Assembly: GCA_963784175.1 (NCBI GenBank)
Contig: CAWAQJ010000018.1
Span: 434,001-498,000 of the forward strand
DNA length: 64,000 bases
Source of the DNA: JAIBJN01 sp963784175
GTDB lineage: Bacteria > Actinomycetota > Thermoleophilia > Gaiellales > Gaiellaceae
Direction: 5' to 3'
Each line of letters begins with the position of its first letter. The stretch's first letter is position 1. Under the pieces are notes generated by a model. It saw only the letters and a list, made by a program, of their open reading frames with translations, was not told the origin of the DNA and did no database searches. A program made the translations under genes and the position numbers. This document shows, in pieces, positions 49,561 to 57,856 of the stretch.

Positions 49561-51642
49561 ATGAGCACCGTCAGGCTGGAGCTCGAGGGTATGACCTGCG
49601 CCGCGTGTGCGACGCGCATCGAGAAGGCGCTCAACCGCCTGGACGGCGTCGACGCGACGGTCAACCTCGCGACAGAGGAAGCCGCGGTGCGGTACGAGGA
49701 CTCCAGCATCGAGGTCGAGGACCTGCTGGCCGCTGTCACGAACGTCGGGTACCGGGCGTACGCCCCGGGAGCCGAGCACGCGGCGGGCGCCGGCTCCCTC
49801 CTCGGCGTCCGGCTGGCGGTCGCCGCGGTCCTCACCGTGCCGGTCGCGCTGATCGCCATGGTTCCCGCCTTCGGCTTCGACGGGTGGGAATGGGTGGCGT
49901 TCGCGCTCACCACACCGATCTGGGCCTGGGCCGGCTGGCCGTTCCACCGGGCGGCGCTTGCGAACGCACGTCACGGGGCGGCCTCGATGGACACGCTGAT
50001 CTCCCTCGGCACGACGGCCGCCTACGTCTGGTCGGTCGTCGCCCTGCTCGCGCTGGAGGACGCCGAGGTCTACTTCGAGGTGGCCAGCGTGATCACGACG
50101 CTCATCCTCCTCGGCCGCTGGCTCGAGACCCGGGCCCGCCGCCGGTCGGGCGCCGCCCTGCGGGCGCTCCTCGAGGTCGGCGCGAAGGAGGCGCGCGTGC
50201 TGCGGGACGGCGTGGAGGTCGCGGTGCCGATCGAGGAGCTCGCCGTCGGCGACCTGTTCGTCGTCCGGCCCGGGGAGAAGATCGCGACGGACGGGGTCGT
50301 CATCGAGGGCGCCTCGGCGGTCGACCAGTCCATGCTGACCGGCGAGCCCGTGCCCGTCGACGTCGGGCCCGGCGCCGAGGTCGCGGGAGCGACGGTCAAC
50401 GCCCACGGTCGGATCGTCGTGCGCGCGACGCGCGTCGGAGCGGAGACCGCGCTCGCCCAGATCGCCCGGCTCGTGGCCGAGGCGCAGGCCGGGAAGGCGC
50501 CCATCCAGCGTCTCGTCGACCGCGTCTCCGGCGTGTTCGTGCCGATCGTGATCGGGCTCTCACTCGCCACGCTCGTCGGCTGGCTCGCCCTCGACGGGGA
50601 CGTCGCCGACGCGTTCACCGCCTCCGTGGCCGTGCTCATCATCGCGTGCCCCTGCGCGCTCGGGCTCGCGACCCCGACCGCGCTGATGGTCGGGACCGGC
50701 CGCGGCGCCCAGCTCGGGATCCTCATCAAGGGCCCGGAGGTGCTCGAGCAGACGAAGCGCGTGACGACGATCGTGCTCGACAAGACCGGCACGGTCACCG
50801 AAGGCCGCATGCAGCTCGTCGACGTCATCCCGGCGAACGGCGCCGCCCGGGCCGACGTGCTCCGCCTCGCCGGCGCCCTGGAAGACGCGAGCGAGCATCC
50901 GATCGCCCGCGCCGTCGCCGCGGCGGCCCGCAGCGAGCTCGGCTCGCTCCCGACGGCCCAGGACTTCGCGAACAGGCCGGGCCTCGGCGTCACGGGGCGA
51001 GTCGACGGGCACGACGTCACGGTCGGACGCGGCGAGACAGGGATCGAGGTCTCCTGGGACGGGCAGCTGCGGGCGACGCTCGTCGTCGCCGACACGGCGA
51101 GGCCGACGAGCGCAGAGGCGGTCGCCGAGCTGCGCGCGCTGGGGCTGACGCCTGTCCTCCTCACCGGCGACCGCGCCGAGACCGCGCGTGCCGTCGCCGC
51201 CGAGGTGGGGATCGAGAAGGTCGTGGCCGAGGTCTTCCCCGACGACAAGGCGGCCGAGGTGCGCAGGCTCCAGGCGGAGGGCGAGGTCGTGGCCATGGTC
51301 GGCGACGGGATCAACGACGCGCCCGCGCTGGCCCAGGCCGATCTCGGCATCGCCGTCGGGACCGGAACGGACGTCGCCATCGAGGCGAGCGACCTGACGC
51401 TCGTCTCCGGCGACCTGCGCGCCGCCGCGGACGCGATCCGCCTCTCGCGGCGCGTCCTGTCCACGATCAAGGGCAATCTCTTCTGGGCGTTCGCGTATAA
51501 CGTTGCCGCCGTGCCGCTCGCCGTTGCCGGGCTCCTCAACCCGATCGTGGCCGCCGCCGCCATGGCCGGCTCGAGCCTCTTCGTCGTCAGCAACTCGCTG
51601 CGGCTCCGCCGCTTCCGCAGTCCCCGGGAGGCGCGCGCCTGA
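49561..51642 (+). CDS. copA: copper-exporting P-type ATPase
   Basis: 693 residues. One N-terminal heavy-metal domain with MTCAAC (residues about 11-16), eight spans, actuator loop with LTGEPVPVD, the metal-site CPC in IIACPCALGLATPTAL (about 363-365), phosphorylation DKTGTVTEG, SEHPIARAV in the nucleotide domain and VGDGINDAPAL. CPC with MTCAAC indicates Cu(I) export. Ribosome-binding site CGGAG 4 nt before ATG. Preceded by a CsoR-type operator. Confidence 0.96.
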   Translation: MSTVRLELEGMTCAACATRIEKALNRLDGVDATVNLATEEAAVRYEDSSIEVEDLLAAVTNVGYRAYAPGAEHAAGAGSLLGVRLAVAAVLTVPVALIAMVPAFGFDGWEWVAFALTTPIWAWAGWPFHRAALANARHGAASMDTLISLGTTAAYVWSVVALLALEDAEVYFEVASVITTLILLGRWLETRARRRSGAALRALLEVGAKEARVLRDGVEVAVPIEELAVGDLFVVRPGEKIATDGVVIEGASAVDQSMLTGEPVPVDVGPGAEVAGATVNAHGRIVVRATRVGAETALAQIARLVAEAQAGKAPIQRLVDRVSGVFVPIVIGLSLATLVGWLALDGDVADAFTASVAVLIIACPCALGLATPTALMVGTGRGAQLGILIKGPEVLEQTKRVTTIVLDKTGTVTEGRMQLVDVIPANGAARADVLRLAGALEDASEHPIARAVAAAARSELGSLPTAQDFANRPGLGVTGRVDGHDVTVGRGETGIEVSWDGQLRATLVVADTARPTSAEAVAELRALGLTPVLLTGDRAETARAVAAEVGIEKVVAEVFPDDKAAEVRRLQAEGEVVAMVGDGINDAPALAQADLGIAVGTGTDVAIEASDLTLVSGDLRAAADAIRLSRRVLSTIKGNLFWAFAYNVAAVPLAVAGLLNPIVAAAAMAGSSLFVVSNSLRLRRFRSPREARA

Positions 51643-51668
51643 CCCGCGCCGACCGCGCCGGGTAGCGC

Positions 51669-52022
51669 GTGCCGCGCTACCTCACCGCGGGCGCCGTCGC
51701 CCTCGCGCTCTGGGTGGCGATCGGCTCGCAGGAGATCCTGACCGGCGTCCTCCCCGCGCTCGTGGTCCTCGTCCTGGCGCTGGTCGACTACCGGCTCTGG
51801 GAGACCCGCGGCCGGCCCTGGCACGACTGGACGGTGATCCTCCTGCTGCTGCCCGCGATCCTCGCGGCCGTCTGGATCTGCGTCGGCGGCCTCGTCACCG
51901 GCGTCGACCGCTCCGACGAGTCACGGCTGCTGTTCGAGGTCGGTCCCGGCGTCGCGCTCACGGGCCTCCTCTGCACGCTCATCTCGTACCACGGCCGCCA
52001 CCACCCGGACGAGCCCAGGTAG
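51669..52022 (+). CDS. small multi-span membrane protein
   Basis: 117 residues from GTG with three or four hydrophobic segments (YLTAGAVALALWVAIGSQEI, LTGVLPALVVLVLALVDYRL, DWTVILLLLPAILAAVWICV, GVALTGLLCTLISYHGRHHP). No family recognised. It begins 27 bp after copA and may be co-transcribed; a copper role is only a guess. Ends 8 bp before the convergent mmpL. Confidence 0.6.
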   Translation: MPRYLTAGAVALALWVAIGSQEILTGVLPALVVLVLALVDYRLWETRGRPWHDWTVILLLLPAILAAVWICVGGLVTGVDRSDESRLLFEVGPGVALTGLLCTLISYHGRHHPDEPR

Positions 52023-52029
52023 CACCCTG

Positions 52030-54213
52030 TTACTTGGCGGGCTGCGGCTCCTCCTCGTGGCCTTCGACGTGCACGTCCGGGAGCCACGAAAGCCACGACG
52101 GCAGGTACCAGTTCCAGTGGCCGAGGAGCGTCATCGTCGCGGGAACGACCACCGACCGGATGATCGTGGCGTCGATGAACAGGGCGACCGCGACCCCGAA
52201 CCCCATCTGCTGGAACATGACGAGGTCGCCGCGCGCGAAGCCCGCGAAGACGGCGATGATGATCAGCGCTGCCCCGGTGATCAGGCGCGCCGTGGAGCCG
52301 ACCCCGAACGCCACAGCGTCCTCGTTGTCGCCCGTCTGCGAGTAGCGCTCGCGGATGCGGCTGAGCAGGAACACCTGGTAGTCCATCGAGAGCCCGAAGA
52401 GGACGGCGAAGAGGAAGAGCGGCACCCACGCCTCGATGATGTCCACCTGCTGGAAGCCGAAGATCTCGTTCCCGACGCCCTTCACGAACACGAGCACGAG
52501 CAGGCCGTAGGCGGCGCCGACGGCCAGCAGGTTCATGGCGATCGCCGTCGCCGGGACGACGATGGAGCGAAACGCGATCGTGAGCAGGACGAAGCTCAGG
52601 CCCAGCACGAACGTGATCACGATCGGGAGCCACGCGTTCATGACGTCGTAGTAGTCGATGTCCTCGGCGGTGTCGCCGCCCACGAAGACCTGGGCCCCCG
52701 TGCCGGCGAACGCCTCGGGGATCACGTCCTCGCGCAGCTCGCGGACGGCGGCGACGGCTTCCGCGGAGACGGAGTCCCCGGCCACCGGAACCGTGACGAG
52801 CACCAGGTCGTTGCCGGGGCTCGTCTCCTCCTGCGCCTCGCCGAAGATCTCGCGCTCCCCCAGCGCCGCGGTTAGCCGCTCCACCCCGCCCTGGACCTCG
52901 TCCGACTCGGCGTCGCCGTCGACGGCGATCAGGACGGGATCGGTGGTCTGCCCGGGGAACTCGCGGTTGAGCAGCTCGAAGCCCTGCCGCGACTCGAAGC
53001 GCTCGGGCAGCGTGCTGATGCCGGCCGTCCCGGTCTCGAGCGAGAGGAAGGGAACCGCCGCGGCGAGCAGGAGGGCGACGGCCGCGACGAGGCTCACGAC
53101 GGGACGACGCATGACCGCGCGAACGATCGTGCCCCAGAACCGGCTCTCCGCCCCGGCCGAGGCGCGACCGAAGTACGGCACACGTAGGGAGTCGATGCGG
53201 TCTCCGAGCAGGCTCAGGACCGCCGGCAAGAGCGTCAGCGCGGCGATCACCGAGACGATGCCCACGAGGATCGCGCCGGTCGCCAGGCTCCGCATGATCG
53301 TGTTCGGGACGAGCACGAGCCCCGTCATCGCGAGCACGAACGCCGCGCCGCTGAAGAGCACCGCGCGGCTCGCCGTGGCCCCGGAGGTGACGATGGCCTC
53401 GGCCTTCTCGCGCCCTCCCCTGCGCTCCTCCCGGAAGCGGCTGAGGATGAAGAGCGAGTAGTCGATCCCCAGCGCGAGGCCCATCCCGAAGATCATGTTG
53501 GTGACGAAGATCGAGAGCTCGAACGCCTGGCCGACGATCGCAGTCAGCGCGATCGCGACGAGAATCGAGAGGAGCGCCAGGACGAGCGGGATGACGCCCG
53601 CGACGACCGCCCCGAAGACGAGCAGGAGGACGATCAGCGCCGCGGGGGCCCCGAAGAAGAGCTCGCCTTCCTGCAAGTCTTGCTCCGAGAGCGCGCTGAA
53701 GTCCTCGTCGAGGACGACCTCACCGGTGACGGCGGCATCGAAGCCGGGCTCGGCGTCGAGCCGGTCGACGGCGTCGACGACGTCGCCTATCGCGTCCTCG
53801 TTCGGGCCGAGCCCGACGAGGACAACCGTGGCCTCGCGATCGTCGGAGACCAGCTCCTCCTGGTCGGCGTGGGTGACGACGTTCGTCGCACCCACCTCGC
53901 GCAGCTCGTCGGCGAGCGCCTGCACGCGCTCCTCGACGGCGGGATCGTCGAGCGTTCCCTCCTCGAGGCTGATCACGACGACTTCACTGACCTGCTGCTG
54001 GAAGTCCTGGGCGGTCGGCGTGAAGCGCTCGAAACGGAGCTCGTCGACGCGCTTGGAGTCGGTCGCGCTGGTGACCTCCCCCTCGGTCGTCAGGTCGCCG
54101 AAGAGCGTGGCGATGACCACGAAGGAGACGACGACGAGGACGATCCAGGCGCCGATGGTCCGCCAAGGGTGCCGGGCGCACGCGAGCGCGATCGACTCGG
54201 TGGAGAGCTTCAC
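52030..54213 (-). CDS. MmpL family RND transporter
   Basis: 727 residues, the second MmpL of the window. Span 1 (TIGAWIVLVVVSFVVIATLF), a soluble domain to ~185, spans 2-6 with GMGLALGIDYSLFILSRFRE, a second soluble domain (about 380-530), and spans 7-12 with FAVLFGLSMDYQVFLLSRIR. The Asp of GIDYS and of SMDYQ stand where proton-relay residues lie. It carries lipid-type or drug-like cargo outward; which one is unknown. Ends LPDVHVEGHEEEPQPAK. Confidence 0.92.
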   Translation of the reverse strand: MKLSTESIALACARHPWRTIGAWIVLVVVSFVVIATLFGDLTTEGEVTSATDSKRVDELRFERFTPTAQDFQQQVSEVVVISLEEGTLDDPAVEERVQALADELREVGATNVVTHADQEELVSDDREATVVLVGLGPNEDAIGDVVDAVDRLDAEPGFDAAVTGEVVLDEDFSALSEQDLQEGELFFGAPAALIVLLLVFGAVVAGVIPLVLALLSILVAIALTAIVGQAFELSIFVTNMIFGMGLALGIDYSLFILSRFREERRGGREKAEAIVTSGATASRAVLFSGAAFVLAMTGLVLVPNTIMRSLATGAILVGIVSVIAALTLLPAVLSLLGDRIDSLRVPYFGRASAGAESRFWGTIVRAVMRRPVVSLVAAVALLLAAAVPFLSLETGTAGISTLPERFESRQGFELLNREFPGQTTDPVLIAVDGDAESDEVQGGVERLTAALGEREIFGEAQEETSPGNDLVLVTVPVAGDSVSAEAVAAVRELREDVIPEAFAGTGAQVFVGGDTAEDIDYYDVMNAWLPIVITFVLGLSFVLLTIAFRSIVVPATAIAMNLLAVGAAYGLLVLVFVKGVGNEIFGFQQVDIIEAWVPLFLFAVLFGLSMDYQVFLLSRIRERYSQTGDNEDAVAFGVGSTARLITGAALIIIAVFAGFARGDLVMFQQMGFGVAVALFIDATIIRSVVVPATMTLLGHWNWYLPSWLSWLPDVHVEGHEEEPQPAK

Positions 54214-54249
54214 GGCTCTCCGACGCTACCGGCTAAGGGTCGGTCTTCG

Positions 54250-54534
54250 CTAGCCGGATTGGGACTCGTCGAGATCCGGGTCGACCTCGTCGGCCCGCTG
54301 CGTGTGCGCGTGTGCCGCGGCACGCTCCCGCTCGGCGCGGTCGAGCTCGTCTCGGGCGGCTTGCTCGCGCTCATTGGCGCGCAGCGTCTGCAACTCGGCC
54401 TTCTCCCGGTGCTCGCCCGCCTCGACGCGGCGCTCCTCGAGCTGGCGCGCACGTCTCGACCTGCGCTCGATCACGACGGCGATGACAATCGCGATGGCGA
54501 TGCCGATGACCGCGATGATGATCCAGGGTGCCAT
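54250..54534 (-). CDS. single-span membrane protein with charged coiled coil
   Basis: 94 residues: one membrane segment at the N-terminus (MAPWIIIAVIGIAIAIVIAV) followed by a long charged helix (RRSRRARQLEERRVEAGEHR to AARDELDRAERERAAAHAHT) that should form a cytoplasmic coiled coil. No family recognised. It lies just upstream of mmpL on the same strand and may be in its operon. Confidence 0.65.
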   Translation of the reverse strand: MAPWIIIAVIGIAIAIVIAVVIERRSRRARQLEERRVEAGEHREKAELQTLRANEREQAARDELDRAERERAAAHAHTQRADEVDPDLDESQSG

Positions 54535-54590
54535 GCGCCTGTTCGTGCCCGGTCCCCAGGATCGGCAAACCAGGCGTGTAGTGTCTCGCC

Positions 54591-54998
54591 GTGCTCGCCA
54601 TCTCCGCCGGCAGCTTCCGCTTCACCGCCCGCCTCGAGGAGGCAGCGCCGAAGACGCTCGCCGTCCTTCGCGAGCTGCTGCCGCTCCGCAGCCAGCTCGT
54701 GCAGGCGCGGTGGAGCGGCGAGTCGGCCTGGGTTCCGATGGGCTGGGAGCTCGAGCTCGACCTCGGCCCCGAGAATGCCAACAGCTATCCGGCCGCCGGA
54801 GAGATCCTCCTCTACCCGGGCGGGCTCTCGGAGGTCGAGATCCTCTTCCCGTACGGGGCGACCTGCTTCGCGAGCAAGATGGGACAGCTCGCGGGGAACC
54901 ATTTCGCCACGATCGAGGAGGGCCGCGAGCAGCTTCCGGAGCTGGGCCGCATCGTCCTCTGGGAGGGCGCGCAGCCGATCGTCTTCGAGGAGATCTGA
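54591..54998 (+). CDS. DUF3830 family (cyclophilin-like fold) protein
   Basis: 135 residues from GTG. ISAGSFRFTARLEEAAPKTL, WSGESAWVPMGWELELDLGP, PAAGEILLYPGGLSEVEILF and PYGATCFASKMGQLAGNHFA match DUF3830, a cyclophilin-like beta-barrel family of unknown function. Divergent from the coiled-coil membrane gene. Confidence 0.75.
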   Translation: MLAISAGSFRFTARLEEAAPKTLAVLRELLPLRSQLVQARWSGESAWVPMGWELELDLGPENANSYPAAGEILLYPGGLSEVEILFPYGATCFASKMGQLAGNHFATIEEGREQLPELGRIVLWEGAQPIVFEEI

Positions 54999-55081
54999 GC
55001 CCGAACCGGGCTCGCCGGTCTCCAGAGCGACACCGAACCTTCTCCGCGTCGCAACCGGCTTTTCCCGCAGCATCTTCGGGA

Positions 55082-55963
55082 ATGAGGCTCTTCGTCGTCG
55101 CGTGGCGCAAGGCGCACGTTCCATCGTCCCTCGCGGCCGCGGGACGCCGGATCGATCTCGACGTGCAGGTCCTGACCCCGCCCGAGGCGGCCAAGGCAGC
55201 GACGACGGACGATCTCGTGCTCGGCTACCTCGACGTCCGCCCCACGCTCGACGGGATCGAGCCGGGGATCGCGAAGCTCCGCGGGCTCGGCTCGCGCGGC
55301 GTCACGGTCATGAACGAGCCCGACGCTCTCCGCGCCTGCCACGACAAGCTCGTCACGGCCCTCCGCCTCGGCCGCTCCGGGCTCCCGCATCCGGAGACCG
55401 CCTACCTCAGCGCGGCTTCGGGGCGTCGCGACGTGTCGCGCCTTCGCTTTCCACTGGTCGTCAAGCCCCGCTTCGGAAGCCGGGGCGAGCACGTGACCGC
55501 GTGCGCCGATCCGGACGAGCTCGGACAGCTCCTGCGGACGCTCCGGCGCCAGGCCTGGTTCCGCAAGCACGGTGCGCTGCTCCAGGAGCTCGTTCCTCCC
55601 GCCGGCTACGACCTCCGCCTGCTGGTCGCAGGCGGGCGCGTCGTCGGCGCCGTCCGCCGCGTCGCTGCGCCCGGCGAGTGGCGGACGAACGTCGCCCTGG
55701 GCGCGGTCCGCCACCCCCTACAGCCGCAGCCGCACGAGTGCGCGCTCGCGGTGGCCGCGGCCGCCGCGGCTGGAACGCAGCTTGCCGGGGTCGACCTGAT
55801 CCCGCAGCCTGACGGGAGCCTGTCCGTCCTCGAGGTGAACGGTGCGCCGGAGTTCACGGCCGCGTACTCGCTCGACGGACGCGACGTCTTCGAGGCCGTC
55901 CTCATCGGACTGCTTCTCCCGGAGCCGGCCGAGGCTCGGCCGCGCGCCGCCCGGGTCTCCTAG
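55082..55963 (+). CDS. RimK-like ATP-grasp ligase
   Basis: 293 residues from ATG. ATP-grasp pattern: an N-terminal strand-rich part, FPLVVKPRFGSRGEHVTAC (ATP Lys and glycine loop, about 124-142), KHGALLQELVPPAGYDLRLL, VGAVRRV, then the metal site GVDLIPQPDGSLSVLEVNG with Glu and Asn (about 241-258). RimK/LysX-like enzymes attach amino acids such as glutamate to a carboxylate. Product unknown. Ends 4 bp into the convergent hisA gene. Confidence 0.85.
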   Translation: MRLFVVAWRKAHVPSSLAAAGRRIDLDVQVLTPPEAAKAATTDDLVLGYLDVRPTLDGIEPGIAKLRGLGSRGVTVMNEPDALRACHDKLVTALRLGRSGLPHPETAYLSAASGRRDVSRLRFPLVVKPRFGSRGEHVTACADPDELGQLLRTLRRQAWFRKHGALLQELVPPAGYDLRLLVAGGRVVGAVRRVAAPGEWRTNVALGAVRHPLQPQPHECALAVAAAAAAGTQLAGVDLIPQPDGSLSVLEVNGAPEFTAAYSLDGRDVFEAVLIGLLLPEPAEARPRAARVS

Positions 55964-56676
55964 CCGCGCGGGAGCGAGATCGCGCCCTCGAGCAGCGCCC
56001 GCCCCACGACGGCGCCCTCGAGCCCGAGCGCCGCGAGCGCGTACAGATCCTCCTCCGAGCGGATGCCGCCCGCCGCCAGCACCGCGAGCCCCGAGCGCTC
56101 GCGCACGCGGCCGAGCAGCGCGAGGTCTGGCCCACCCATCGTTCCGTCGCGGTCGATCGCGGTGCACAGGAGACGCGTGACGCCGGCGACGGCGCAACGC
56201 TCGGCCAGGTCTTCCGGGGTGAGATCCGTCGTGCGGGTCCAGCCCGCGACCGCGACCCTGCCGTCGCGCGCGTCGACGGCGACGACGAGCCGATCGCCGA
56301 GCTCACCGGCGAATTGCCCGAGGGCGTCCTCGTCGGCCAGCGCGGCCGTCCCGACGACCACCCGTGCCGCGCCCGCAGCGAGGAGCGCCTGTGCGTCGGC
56401 GAGCGAGCGGATCCCGCCCGAGGCCTGCACCGGGGTCTCGCCCGCCGCGGCGACGAGCGTGCGCACGAGCCCGGGCCGGATCGCGCCCGCGCGGGCGCCG
56501 TCGAGGTCGACGACGTGGATCAGCGGCGGCGAGGCCTCGGCGTAGTGGGCCACGAGACCTGCCGGGTCGCCTGCCCTGGCGACGACGCTGTCGAAGGCCC
56601 CCTGCCGCAGGCGAACGGCCTCCTCGCCGACGACGTCCACCGCCGGGACGAGCTGGAAGTCCTCTTGCGCTGTCAT
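55960..56676 (-). CDS. hisA: phosphoribosylformimino-AICAR ribotide isomerase HisA
   Basis: 238 residues, start ATG at 56676 (MTAQEDFQLVPAVDV). A (beta/alpha)8 barrel: catalytic Asp in VPAVDVVGEEAVRLRQG, phosphate loops GGIRSLADAQALLAAGAARV and AAGGIRSEED, and second catalytic Asp in TAIDRDGTMGGPDLALLGRV. It performs step four of histidine synthesis. In actinobacteria the enzyme is often PriA, also serving tryptophan synthesis (inference). It is divergent from the main his operon and shares its control region. Confidence 0.93.
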   Translation of the reverse strand: MTAQEDFQLVPAVDVVGEEAVRLRQGAFDSVVARAGDPAGLVAHYAEASPPLIHVVDLDGARAGAIRPGLVRTLVAAAGETPVQASGGIRSLADAQALLAAGAARVVVGTAALADEDALGQFAGELGDRLVVAVDARDGRVAVAGWTRTTDLTPEDLAERCAVAGVTRLLCTAIDRDGTMGGPDLALLGRVRERSGLAVLAAGGIRSEEDLYALAALGLEGAVVGRALLEGAISLPRG

Positions 56677-56686
56677 GTTAACATGA
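56673..56686. promoter_or_regulatory. 14-bp TrpR-like operator between hisA and hisR
   Basis: TCATGTTAACATGA is a perfect palindrome. It spells CATG-TTAA-CATG, the same layout as the E. coli trp operator (CTAG-TTAA-CTAG). It overlaps the hisA ATG and lies beside -10-like hexamers for both genes: GATAAT on the + strand (56685-56690) and TATTAT on the - strand (56691-56686). One regulator bound here could stop both divergent transcripts. Confidence 0.7.
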
Positions 56687-56690
56687 TAAT

Positions 56691-57020
56691 ATGCTGCGGC
56701 AGACGGCGATGGCGGACCAATCACACCCATGGCGAACAGCGGAGATGGAAGATCTCTTCGAGGCGATTCTGAGCCTCGAGGACAGGGACGAGGTGGAGCG
56801 CTTCGTCAGGGACCTGTGCACGCTGAGCGAGCTCGAAGCGATGGCGCACCGCTGGGAGGTGGCGAAGCTGCTCGACCAGGGGCTCCCCTACCAGGAGATC
56901 GCCAGGCAGACGGGCGCCTCGACGACGACGGTGACGCGCGTGGCGCACTGGCTACGCCACGGCGAGGGCGGGTACCGGACGGCGCTCGACCGGCGCGCTC
57001 GCCTCTCTCCGACCTCCTGA
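56691..57020 (+). CDS. TrpR-like (YerC family) regulator of histidine synthesis
   Basis: 109 residues if the ATG at 56691 is used; ATG at 56709 (MADQSHPWRTAEMEDLFEAI) suits the promoter better. TrpR-type HTH: SELEAMAHRWEVAKLLDQGL (helix before the turn) and YQEIARQTGASTTTVTRVAH (recognition helix). YerC-type proteins often lie in his operons. Its stop overlaps the hisG start. Probable repressor acting at the palindrome just upstream. Confidence 0.85.
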   Translation: MLRQTAMADQSHPWRTAEMEDLFEAILSLEDRDEVERFVRDLCTLSELEAMAHRWEVAKLLDQGLPYQEIARQTGASTTTVTRVAHWLRHGEGGYRTALDRRARLSPTS

Positions 57021-57856
57021 AGATCGCCGTCCCGGCCAAGGGACGCCTCCGGGAGCCGGCGATCGGCCTGCTCGAGGACGCGGGGCTCGGCCCCGAGGAG
57101 CCCGGCGAGCGGGCGCTCGCGTTCCCCTGCCGGAACGCGCCCGTCGAGGTGCTGCTCGTTCGAGCGGCGGACATCCCCGAGTACGTCCAGGACGGGGTCG
57201 TCGACTGCGGCATCACGGGCGCCGACCTGGTCGCAGAGCGCAGCGCCCGGGTCACCGAGCTCCTGCGGCTCGGCTTCGGCAGCTGCACCCTCGAGGCCGC
57301 CGTTCCCGAGGAATCTGCCGTCGAGAGCATCGACGAGCTCGGCGGGCACCGCGTGGCGACCGTCTACCCGAGCCTGGCGAGCCGGCTGCTGGCCGAGCGC
57401 GACGTCTTCGTGGAGCTCGTCGACGTGACGGGCTCGGTCGAAGTCGCTCCGCGCCTCGGCCTCGCCGACGCGATCGTCGACCTCGTCTCGAGCGGGAACA
57501 CGCTGCGCACGAACGGGCTCCGCTCACTTGGCGCCCTCTTTTCCTCGGAGGCGGTGCTCGTGGCAGCCGAGGAGCCCGACGACGCGTCCTTACGCCTCGC
57601 CCCCATCCTCGCCAGCGTCGTCCAGGCGCGCGAGGCCCGCTATTTGATGCTGAACGCACCGGAGGAAGCGCTCGAGGAGATCTGCGCGCTCGTCCCCGGC
57701 TCCGGAGCGCCGAGCGTGATCCCGCTCGCGCAACCCGGCATGGTGGCCGTGCACGCCCTCGTCCCGGCCGCGGACGTCTGGCGCCTCCTCCCCCGCCTCG
57801 AGGCCGCCGGCGCCACCTCGATCCTGCTCGTGCCCGTCGAGCGCATGCTGGCGTGA
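57017..57856 (+). CDS. hisG: ATP phosphoribosyltransferase HisG, long form
   Basis: 279 residues, first step of histidine synthesis. KIAVPAKGRLREPAIGLLED, AADIPEYVQDGVVDCGITGA, DLVSSGNTLRTNGL (PRPP loop) and a C-terminal ~70-residue ACT-like domain (ALVPGSGAPSVIPLAQPGMV) for feedback by histidine. The only start codon near the family's first residues is CTG at 57017-57019, overlapping the regulator's TGA, so translation probably re-starts there; otherwise the start is further upstream in frame. GTGA overlap with hisD. Confidence 0.93.
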   Translation: MKIAVPAKGRLREPAIGLLEDAGLGPEEPGERALAFPCRNAPVEVLLVRAADIPEYVQDGVVDCGITGADLVAERSARVTELLRLGFGSCTLEAAVPEESAVESIDELGGHRVATVYPSLASRLLAERDVFVELVDVTGSVEVAPRLGLADAIVDLVSSGNTLRTNGLRSLGALFSSEAVLVAAEEPDDASLRLAPILASVVQAREARYLMLNAPEEALEEICALVPGSGAPSVIPLAQPGMVAVHALVPAADVWRLLPRLEAAGATSILLVPVERMLA

